From contig DDUX01000141.1 of the NCBI GenBank assembly GCA_002345025.1, forward strand, positions 14,652-23,604: a DNA stretch of 8,953 nt. The letters are read 5' to 3'. The position numbers and the translations under genes were made by a program. This document shows positions 1 through 5,586 of this stretch, piece after piece. The DNA comes from Candidatus Accumulibacter iunctus (GTDB taxonomy: Bacteria > Pseudomonadota > Gammaproteobacteria > Burkholderiales > Rhodocyclaceae). Numbering within the stretch: position 1 is the stretch's first letter; every line of letters begins with the position of its first letter. The notes under the pieces are model-generated. The model worked only from the letters and a program-made list of their open reading frames with translations, did not search any database and had not been told where the DNA came from.

Positions 1-447
1 GTCGGTCACAGCCTCGGCGGTCTGCTGATCCTCGAGATGCTCGCACGGACGGCGGATCCGCGGCTGCGCCGGATCGTGCTGCTCGGCACCCCGTGCCAGG
101 GCAGCTACTGCGCGCAGCGGCTGGCGATGGTGCCCGGGATGCCGAAGCTGCTCGGGCGCTCGATCATGCAGTGGCTGGCGCGCCCGGACGGCACGGCGGC
201 GCCGGCAGCGACGCCGGCGGTCGGCGTCATCGCCGGTACGCGCAGCGTCGGCCTCGGTCGCGTCGTGCCCGGACTGCCGCGACCGAACGACGGCGTCGTG
301 ACGCTGGCGGAAACGCGACTCGCCGGCGCCGCCGATTTCGTCGCGCTGCCTTTGGCGCACTCACAACTGCTCGCCGCCCGATCGTGTGCGCTGCAGATCG
401 CGTCCTTCCTCGACAGCGGTCGCTTCCTGCATGCGCTGGCGCCATAG
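1..447 (+). CDS. Alpha/beta-hydrolase (lipase/esterase-like), 3' part only
   Basis: The reading frame is open from the first base of the window and ends with TAG, giving the last 148 residues of a protein whose start lies outside. It opens directly on a nucleophile elbow GHSLGG (visible residues 2-7, catalytic Ser4), followed by the strand IVLLGTPCQGS (25-35), typical of lipases and serine esterases of the alpha/beta-hydrolase fold. A PNDGVVT segment supplies a likely catalytic acid (Asp97), and AHSQLL supplies the likely catalytic His (His120). The triad is therefore complete even though the N-terminal half is missing. The usual role is hydrolysis of an ester or acyl bond; the substrate cannot be told. 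The 3' end overlaps the next gene by 17 nt, which suggests co-translation. The fold is confident, the specificity unknown. Confidence 0.85.
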   Translation, partial: VGHSLGGLLILEMLARTADPRLRRIVLLGTPCQGSYCAQRLAMVPGMPKLLGRSIMQWLARPDGTAAPAATPAVGVIAGTRSVGLGRVVPGLPRPNDGVVTLAETRLAGAADFVALPLAHSQLLAARSCALQIASFLDSGRFLHALAP

Positions 448-1576
448 GGCTGCCCGGCTGCGGCGCGCCGCGGCCCTCCTGCTGGCTGCCGGCGTCGCTA
501 CCGGCCTCGCCGGCTGCGGCCAGATCGGCTACTACGGCCAGGCCGTCGGCGGCCACCTCGAGCTGATGCGGGCGCGGGTACCGATCGACGAGCTGCTGCG
601 CGCGCCGGCGACCGATCCCGACCTGCGGCGCAGGCTGGCCGAGGCGCAGGCGATCCGCGACTTCGCCAGCCGCGAGCTCGGACTGCCGGACAACGGCAGC
701 TATCGCAGCTACGCCGACCTCGGTCGCCGGTACGTCGTCTGGAACGTCTTCGCCGCCCCGGAGCTGTCGCTGCAGGCGAAGGACTGGTGCCTGCTGGTGG
801 TCGGCTGCGTCAACTATCGCGGCTATTACGACCGGCGTGCCGCCGAGCAGCTCGCCGCCGAGTTGCGCGCGGCGGGATACGACACCTACGTCGGCGGCGT
901 TCCGGCGTATTCGACTCTCGGCCACTTCGACGACCCGGTTCTAAACACCTTCCTTCGCCTGGGAACGCTGGCAGTTGCCCGCACGGTCTTTCACGAACTG
1001 GCGCACCAGATCGTCTTCGTGCCGGGCGATACGCTGTTCAACGAGTCCTTCGCGACGGCGCTCGAGGAGGAAGGGCTGCGGCGCTGGCTGCGCGAGCACG
1101 GCAGCAGCGGACAACGGGCGCAGCACGAAACGCAGCAGCAGCGCCAGGCCGAGTTCACGATGCTTCTGCACGCCTATCGCGAGCGCTTCACGGCGCTCTA
1201 CTCGAGCGACCTCCCGCCCGCCGGCAAGCGCGCTGCCAAGACCGCCCTGCTCGCCCGCCTGCGCAGCGATCATGCCGCGCTGCAGGCCGCGTGGGGCGGC
1301 GTTGCCGGCCATGCTCGCTTCGTTGCCGACGATCTGAACAACGCCAGCCTGGCCTCGCTTGCCCTCTACAGTGAGCTGGTGCCGGCGTTCGAACAGCTCC
1401 TCGCCAGCCAGGATCACGACCTGCCGCGCTTCTATCGCGAGGTCGCCAGCCTCGCCGCGCTCGCCACGAGTGAGCGGCACGCCGCGCTGCGCGCGCTGCT
1501 GCCGCCGGCGAGCGGTGGCGACGGCGGGGTCGCCGGCGGCAGCGCCGAAGACGAAAACAGGTTGCCAGTCCGTTAA
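431..1576 (+). CDS. Predicted zinc aminopeptidase, lipoprotein (COG4324 type)
   Basis: The 381-residue protein starts at ATG 431, inside the end of the upstream hydrolase gene. In-frame codons upstream of this ATG would only lengthen the basic N-terminus, and this start places a textbook lipoprotein signal: basic residues 1-12, a hydrophobic stretch 13-26 and lipobox LAGC with Cys29. Gly follows the Cys, not Asp, so outer-membrane sorting is expected. The body contains the zinc-protease motif HELAH (188-192), followed by FNESFATALEEEG (203-215), where Glu205 is the probable third metal ligand. It also has the block PAYSTLGHFDDPVLNTF (158-174), characteristic of the predicted aminopeptidase family COG4324 (Pfam Aminopep). 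The likely role is trimming N-terminal residues from peptides at the periplasmic face of the outer membrane. The peptidase activity is known only by family prediction. Confidence 0.88.
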   Translation: MRWRHRAARLRRAAALLLAAGVATGLAGCGQIGYYGQAVGGHLELMRARVPIDELLRAPATDPDLRRRLAEAQAIRDFASRELGLPDNGSYRSYADLGRRYVVWNVFAAPELSLQAKDWCLLVVGCVNYRGYYDRRAAEQLAAELRAAGYDTYVGGVPAYSTLGHFDDPVLNTFLRLGTLAVARTVFHELAHQIVFVPGDTLFNESFATALEEEGLRRWLREHGSSGQRAQHETQQQRQAEFTMLLHAYRERFTALYSSDLPPAGKRAAKTALLARLRSDHAALQAAWGGVAGHARFVADDLNNASLASLALYSELVPAFEQLLASQDHDLPRFYREVASLAALATSERHAALRALLPPASGGDGGVAGGSAEDENRLPVR

Positions 1577-1591
1577 GCAGTATTCTAGAAT
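1562..1591 (+). promoter_or_regulatory. Sigma-70-type promoter for the cbiMQO operon, with palindrome over the -10
   Basis: TTGCCA (1562-1567, 5/6 to the -35 consensus) and TAGAAT (1586-1591, 5/6 to the -10 consensus) are separated by 18 bp, in one of the few AT-rich patches of the window. The -35 lies inside the last codons of the aminopeptidase gene, whose TAA ends at 1576. A perfect 10-bp palindrome, ATTCTAGAAT (1582-1591), covers the -10 and could be part of an operator. Transcription would begin near 1598, leaving an approximately 150-nt leader before cbiM. The assignment is by consensus only. Confidence 0.6.
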
Positions 1592-1597
1592 CTTCTT

Positions 1598-1748
1598 ACG
1601 CGCTACCCGGCGATGTTCCTGCCGGCAGTGCCCCGGCAGCGAGGCTCCTGCCACGCATGCACAGGACCCGGCAGTGGCACGGCGGCGGCATGCCGCGCAG
1701 CGCGGCCGATGGCTCCAGCCACCGCGTCCGACACAGGGAGGAGTCCCC
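1598..1748 (+). other. Long 5' leader of cbiM
   Basis: About 150 nt lie between the predicted transcription start and the cbiM ATG, with no open frame that looks coding. The stretch is rich in potential secondary structure. TGCCAC (1648-1653) can pair with GTGGCA (1674-1679), and a perfect 12-bp palindrome spans 1685-1696. CCGGCAGTG occurs twice (1622-1630 and 1668-1676), with a further CCGGCAG at 1633-1639. I looked for cobalamin-riboswitch landmarks and for the NiCo riboswitch pattern and did not find a convincing match. It may be an unclassified leader or simply a long untranslated region. Confidence 0.35.
1735..1743 (+). promoter_or_regulatory. Strong ribosome binding site of cbiM
   Basis: AGGGAGGAG ends 5 nt before ATG 1749. 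It is among the strongest Shine-Dalgarno sequences in the window and fixes the cbiM start, ruling out the long in-frame upstream extension. Confidence 0.85.
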
Positions 1749-2822
1749 ATGCACATGGCAGACGCACTGATTTCGCCGCTGGTCGGCGGCGTGATGTGGG
1801 CGGCCACCGCCGGCATCACCGCCTACAGCGCGCGCAGGCTGCAGGCCAATGGCGACGACAGCGTGGTGCCGCTGATGGGGGTGCTCGGCGCCTTCATCTT
1901 CGCCGCGCAGATGATCAACTTCAGCATCCCGGGCACCGGTTCGAGCGGCCACCTCGGCGGCGGCATGCTCCTCAGCATCCTGCTCGGTCCGCACGCCGCC
2001 TTCCTGGCGATGGCATCGGTACTCACCGTGCAGGCGCTGTTCTTTGCCGATGGCGGTCTGCTCGCCCTCGGCTGCAACATCTTCAATCTCGCCTTCTTCC
2101 CGTGCTTCGTCGCCTACCCGCTGATCTACCGACCGCTCGCCGGTGCGCACGCATCGGCGAAGCGCATCCGCGTGGCGGCGATCGTCGCCGCGATCGTCGG
2201 CCTGCAGCTCGGCGCCCTCGCCGTCGTTCTCGCAACCTTCCTCTCGGGCGTCTCGGAACTGCCGTTCGGCACGTTCCTGCTGCTGATGCTGCCGATCCAT
2301 CTGGCGATCGGCGTCGTCGAGGGACTGCTGACGGCGGCCGTCGTCACGTTCGTCGACAGCGCGCGCCCCGGCATGCTGGCAGCGGCGGCTGCCAGCCGGC
2401 CACCACTGCAGCGCGGCGGCGGCCGGCTGCTGGCGCAGTTGCTGCTGCTGACCGCGATCACCGGCGGGCTGCTCTCGTGGTTTGCTTCGACACGCCTCGA
2501 CGGCCTCGAGTGGGCGATCTTCCACAGCAGCGGCAGGGAAGCGCTGTCGACGCCGGCGACCAACACGCATTCGCTGGCAACAGCACTGCAGGAAAGGACC
2601 GCCCTGCTGCCCGATTACAGCTTCCGGCAGGCGGCGGACAGCGGCGACGCGGCGGCTGCGGGCGACGCCGGCGAGGTCGCCGGAACGGGCAGCGAGAAGG
2701 CGCAGGAGTGGCCCGACGTCAGCGCCGCAACGTCCTTCTCCGGCCTCCTCGGAGCGAGCCTCAGCATGCTCGTCGCCGGCCTCCTCGGCCTCGTCCTGCT
2801 GCGACGCCGGCAACGGCCCTAG
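1749..2822 (+). CDS. cbiM: ECF cobalt/nickel transporter CbiM with fused CbiN-like (PDGLE) domain
   Basis: This 357-residue integral membrane protein is the substrate-specificity unit of a CbiMNQO-type metal uptake system. The mature N-terminus starts Met1-His2, and His68 sits in GSSGHLGGG (64-72). In the family, Met1, His2 and this third His coordinate the metal ion. The segment AAQMINFSIPGT (52-63) is also diagnostic of CbiM/NikM. Several hydrophobic helices fill residues 11-202. After a short linker, a helix at 226-246 leads into RLDGLEWA (249-256), the PDGLE/CbiN signature. A low-complexity polar and Ala/Gly-rich loop (290-325) follows, then a last helix (330-350) and a basic end (RRRQRP). 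CbiM and CbiN are therefore one polypeptide here. The N-terminus reads MHMADAL instead of the common MHIPDG, so Co2+ versus Ni2+ is not certain. It is the first gene of the operon with cbiQ and cbiO. Confidence 0.92.
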   Translation: MHMADALISPLVGGVMWAATAGITAYSARRLQANGDDSVVPLMGVLGAFIFAAQMINFSIPGTGSSGHLGGGMLLSILLGPHAAFLAMASVLTVQALFFADGGLLALGCNIFNLAFFPCFVAYPLIYRPLAGAHASAKRIRVAAIVAAIVGLQLGALAVVLATFLSGVSELPFGTFLLLMLPIHLAIGVVEGLLTAAVVTFVDSARPGMLAAAAASRPPLQRGGGRLLAQLLLLTAITGGLLSWFASTRLDGLEWAIFHSSGREALSTPATNTHSLATALQERTALLPDYSFRQAADSGDAAAAGDAGEVAGTGSEKAQEWPDVSAATSFSGLLGASLSMLVAGLLGLVLLRRRQRP

Positions 2823-2880
2823 GCGGGCGGGGATTCGCGCGACGGCAAGCGCTGCGCCGGCACAACGGGCAGCGACAGCC

Positions 2881-3693
2881 ATGGCAAGGATCGAGTCGTC
2901 GTTTCCTGACTTCGGGTACCTCGACAGCCTGGCGTCGCGGGACTCGCCGATCCATCGCCTCGACCCGCGGGTCAAGCTGCTCACGACGCTGCTCTTCATC
3001 GTCTGTGTCGTCTCCTTCGACCGGTACGCGCTGTCGCCACTGCTGCCCTTCGCCATCTACCCGGTCGTTCTGCTGACGCTGGCGAAGCTGCCGCCGGGCT
3101 ACCTCTTGCGCAAACTGCTGCTGGCGTCGCCCTTTGCCCTGTGCATCGGCATCTTCAATCCGCTCTTTGATCGGGCCATCCTGCTGCATGTCGGGTCACT
3201 CGAGATCTCCGGCGGCTGGATTTCGCTTGCCTCGATCATGCTCCGCTTCGTCCTCACCGTCGCTGCGGCGCTGATTCTCGTCGCCAGCAGCGGCTTCGAC
3301 TCGCTTTGCCTGGCGCTCGCCAGACTGGGCGCGCCCGCCGCCTTCGTCGTCCAGTTGCTGCTGCTGCACCGCTATCTCTTCGTCCTCGGTGATGAGGCGC
3401 TGCGGCTGGCGAGAGCGCGAGCGCAGCGATCCTTCGGTCGCCACGGCATCGAGCTGCCGGTCGTCGCCAGCCTGCTGGCACAGTTGCTGCTGCGGACACT
3501 CGATCGTGCGCAGCGCATCTACCTGGCGATGAAGTGCCGCGGCTTCGACGGCGAGCTGCGGCTGCTGCGCCCGTTGCGGATCGGCGCGACGGACCTCTGC
3601 TTCCTGATCGGCTGGACGGCCGCGCTGCTCTGCCTGCGCTTCGTCGGTCCGGCGCCGATGATCGGCCGCGCCATCGGCGGAATGTCGTGGTGA
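2881..3693 (+). CDS. cbiQ: ECF metal transporter T component CbiQ
   Basis: The 270-residue membrane protein couples the CbiO ATPase to CbiM. It begins with a short amphipathic segment and the HRLDPRVKLL block (25-34) that opens most EcfT/CbiQ proteins. Hydrophobic helices follow at about 31-45, 49-67, 79-95, 113-135, 151-170 and 237-253. Two Ala-Arg coupling motifs that dock on the ATPase are visible: ARARAQRSFG (177-186) and AMKCRGFDG (216-224). ATG 2881 is the only plausible start: the in-frame codons upstream give no other standard start, although the ribosome site is weak. It lies 58 nt after cbiM, and its stop overlaps the cbiO start (GTGA), so translation of cbiQ and cbiO is likely coupled. 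Family membership is secure; the metal is set by CbiM. Confidence 0.92.
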   Translation: MARIESSFPDFGYLDSLASRDSPIHRLDPRVKLLTTLLFIVCVVSFDRYALSPLLPFAIYPVVLLTLAKLPPGYLLRKLLLASPFALCIGIFNPLFDRAILLHVGSLEISGGWISLASIMLRFVLTVAAALILVASSGFDSLCLALARLGAPAAFVVQLLLLHRYLFVLGDEALRLARARAQRSFGRHGIELPVVASLLAQLLLRTLDRAQRIYLAMKCRGFDGELRLLRPLRIGATDLCFLIGWTAALLCLRFVGPAPMIGRAIGGMSW

Positions 3694-4484
3694 CGCGCCC
3701 GGTCGTCGAAGTCAGCGATCTCCGCCATGCCTACGCCGATGGCACCAGCGCGCTGCGTGGGGTCTCTTTTCAGGTCGGTGATGGCGAGAGACTGGCGATC
3801 GTCGGCGCCAACGGCGCCGGCAAGTCGACCACCCTGCTGCACCTCGCCGGCTGCCTGCTGCCGCAGGCAGGCAGCGTGCGCATCGCCGGCCTCCCGCTCT
3901 GCCGCGACACCCTTGCACCCCTGCGACGCTGCGTCGGCCTGCTCTTCCAGAACCCCGACGATCAGCTCTTCATGCCGCGGGTCTTCGACGACGTCGCCTT
4001 CGGTCCGCTGAACCTGGGGCTGCCGGCAGACGAAGTGCGGACGCGGGTGATGCATGCGCTCGCTGTCGTCGGCGCGACGCATCTCGCGCAACGCCAGCCG
4101 CACCGACTGTCCGGCGGCGAGAAGCGCGCGGTGACGATCGCCGCAGTGCTGTCGATGTCACCGACGATCCTGCTCCTCGATGAACCGACCGCCGCTCTCG
4201 ATCCACGGTCGCGGCGGCAACTCATCGAGCTGCTGCAGACCCTCGGGCAAACGATCATCGTCGCCACGCACGATCTCGACCTGGTCCTCGATCTCTGCCC
4301 GCGGACACTGGTTCTCGGCGAGGGAAGCGTCATTGCCGATGGCGCCAGCGGCATCATCCTGCGCGATGAGGCGCTGCTCGCAGCCGCCCACCTCGAGAAG
4401 CCGCTGCGACTGCAGTCCTGCCCGGTGTGCCGCGGTGTCAGCGGACAGGCCGCGTCAGGCTGCCACAGTTCGAACCGCGTGTAG
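3690..4484 (+). CDS. cbiO: ECF metal transporter ATPase CbiO
   Basis: This 264-residue ABC ATPase powers the CbiM-Q complex from the cytoplasmic side. All ABC motifs are intact: Walker A GANGAGKST (39-47), Q-loop FQNPDDQLF (86-94, the NPDDQ form typical of ECF ATPases), signature LSGGE (140-144), Walker B ILLLDEP (160-166), D-loop and switch His194 (ATHD). The start is a GTG: 3690 overlaps the cbiQ TGA as GTGA, and GTG 3687 is the alternative one codon upstream. A GGCGGA about 8 nt upstream favours 3690. The last 35 residues form an extension with CPVC (244-247) and a further Cys/His pair (Cys258, His259) that is not part of the ATPase core. The gene is followed by a convergent intergenic region. 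Confidence 0.93.
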   Translation: MTRPVVEVSDLRHAYADGTSALRGVSFQVGDGERLAIVGANGAGKSTTLLHLAGCLLPQAGSVRIAGLPLCRDTLAPLRRCVGLLFQNPDDQLFMPRVFDDVAFGPLNLGLPADEVRTRVMHALAVVGATHLAQRQPHRLSGGEKRAVTIAAVLSMSPTILLLDEPTAALDPRSRRQLIELLQTLGQTIIVATHDLDLVLDLCPRTLVLGEGSVIADGASGIILRDEALLAAAHLEKPLRLQSCPVCRGVSGQAASGCHSSNRV

Positions 4485-4694
4485 GCCGAGGAAGGCTCGT
4501 GTTCGCGGGCGTTCAGGCAGAGCGCCGAAGTCGAGGCAGACGACATAGCCGGACGACACGGATGGCCAATCCTTCGCCTGGCACGGACGACGGACGCAGA
4601 GCTGTCAGGCGCAAGAGGTCGCCTGCCCTTCGGCACTCGCAGGAAGTGACGCGTAGCGGAGTCCGGGGGCCCGGGCGACACGCCGCGTTACCGA
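4485..4694. other. Convergent intergenic region between cbiO and the minus-strand cassette
   Basis: These 210 bp separate two genes that end facing each other. I see no coding frame with credible content and no tRNA or repeat. The only structure worth noting is a 6-bp stem near the middle, listed separately. Confidence 0.6.
4606..4625. terminator. Possible bidirectional stem-loop terminator
   Basis: CAGGCG (4606-4611) and CGCCTG (4620-4625) can form a 6-bp GC-rich stem with an 8-nt loop, located between two convergent genes where a shared terminator is expected. There is no clear U-tract on either side, so this is a weak call; Rho-dependent termination is equally possible. Confidence 0.25.
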
Positions 4695-5552
4695 TCAGCG
4701 AGGACCGACGGCCGTGGAACCTGCCGTTCCGGCCGCACGCGGCACCCAGGGTCGCTCGCATGGCAGGTCGGCCGCGGTGATGCGCGAACCGTCACCGGCG
4801 CTGTAGGTATCGGTGAAGGCCCCTGGCGAGACGGAACGTACCTCGCGCTCCCGGCTTTCGCGATTCCCGGAGACCAGCAGGAAGACGCCACCTTCCGCAC
4901 CGAGATGCAGGTCACCGACGCGTGCCGGCCCGGGCACGAAGACGGCGCACAGCGTCTCGCTGGCACGCAGGTGAAGGCCGAAGCCGGGTACGCCGGTCGC
5001 CGTATCCGCCACCACCGTCAGCGATCGCGCGGCATAGGTGCGCGTGGAATCATAACGGTCATCAAGACCGATCTGCTGCGCGCGCTCGAGCACGAGCAGC
5101 ACTCGTTCGACCGAGTCCAGCGCTGCAGGACCGCCCATGCCCGCCACGAAGCGCTGCAGCTCGCACGCCTGCTCGGGCGTCGGACGGTTGAAGATGACGA
5201 TTCCGTCACCGCCACTGCCAACACCCTGAAAGGTCGCGTCCTCGTAGTTGAAGAAGACGACGCCGCTCGGCACCGATCCGTCCGGTCCGACGATCGGCCG
5301 TCCACGCCAGTCTTCGAGCGGACGCCCGGCCTTCGGATGTGGCAGCGCCGCCAAGGGATGCCGCGACCCGTCCCGCCGCCGCATGTCGGCCGGATAGCGC
5401 ACCGGATAGCGCAAGTCCTCACCGGGAAAGGCGGGTAGCGGCACCACCAAGCGCAAGGCCTTGCGCAGGTCACGGCTGGGCAGCACCAACGCCGCCGGAT
5501 TGAAGCGGATCGCGTCGATGGAAAAACACGGCACGGCGGCGCTGGTACTCAC
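4695..5552 (-). CDS. Uncharacterised 285-residue protein, second gene of the minus-strand cassette
   Basis: I do not recognise this family. The chosen start is GTG at 5552, because AGGGAGA lies 9 nt upstream; longer in-frame versions would run back into the previous gene. No signal peptide or membrane segment is visible, so the protein is probably cytoplasmic. Notable blocks are RPLEDWRGRPIVGPDG (77-92), GVVFFNYEDATFQGVGSGGDG (97-117) running into IVIFN, and a C-terminal part with FGLHLRASETLCAVFVPG (191-208) and VFLLVSG (223-229). These look like strands of a compact alpha/beta or all-beta domain. The last 25 residues are Pro/Ala/Gly-rich and probably disordered. It follows the three-domain fusion gene by 34 nt on the same strand, so the two are very likely co-transcribed and may act on the same nucleotide or together as a complex. 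No catalytic motif can be assigned. Confidence 0.75.
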   Translation of the reverse strand: MSTSAAVPCFSIDAIRFNPAALVLPSRDLRKALRLVVPLPAFPGEDLRYPVRYPADMRRRDGSRHPLAALPHPKAGRPLEDWRGRPIVGPDGSVPSGVVFFNYEDATFQGVGSGGDGIVIFNRPTPEQACELQRFVAGMGGPAALDSVERVLLVLERAQQIGLDDRYDSTRTYAARSLTVVADTATGVPGFGLHLRASETLCAVFVPGPARVGDLHLGAEGGVFLLVSGNRESREREVRSVSPGAFTDTYSAGDGSRITAADLPCERPWVPRAAGTAGSTAVGPR

Positions 5553-5561
5553 TGGAATCGG

Positions 5562-5568
5562 TCTCCCT
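5562..5568 (-). promoter_or_regulatory. Ribosome binding site deciding the start of the 285-residue protein
   Basis: Reading on the minus strand, AGGGAGA is followed after 9 nt by GTG at 5552. It sits in the 34-nt gap after the fusion gene stop and supports a GTG start there. Confidence 0.65.
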
Positions 5569-5586
5569 GTTGTCCCCGCTGAACGG

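Noticed and set aside
1577..1748. Cobalamin riboswitch before cbiM
   Set aside because: Expected by context, but the conserved B12-box and the ACTGT core were not found.
1596..3076. Long open frames of about 486 codons on both strands across cbiM and the start of cbiQ
   Set aside because: They are rich in Arg, Gln and Ala with no motif and overlap the clearly recognised cbiM and cbiQ. They are by-products of GC-rich codon use.
4427..4780. 117-codon + strand frame after cbiO
   Set aside because: It overlaps the cbiO end and the convergent gene, and its Arg-rich composition has no domain-like pattern or good ribosome site.
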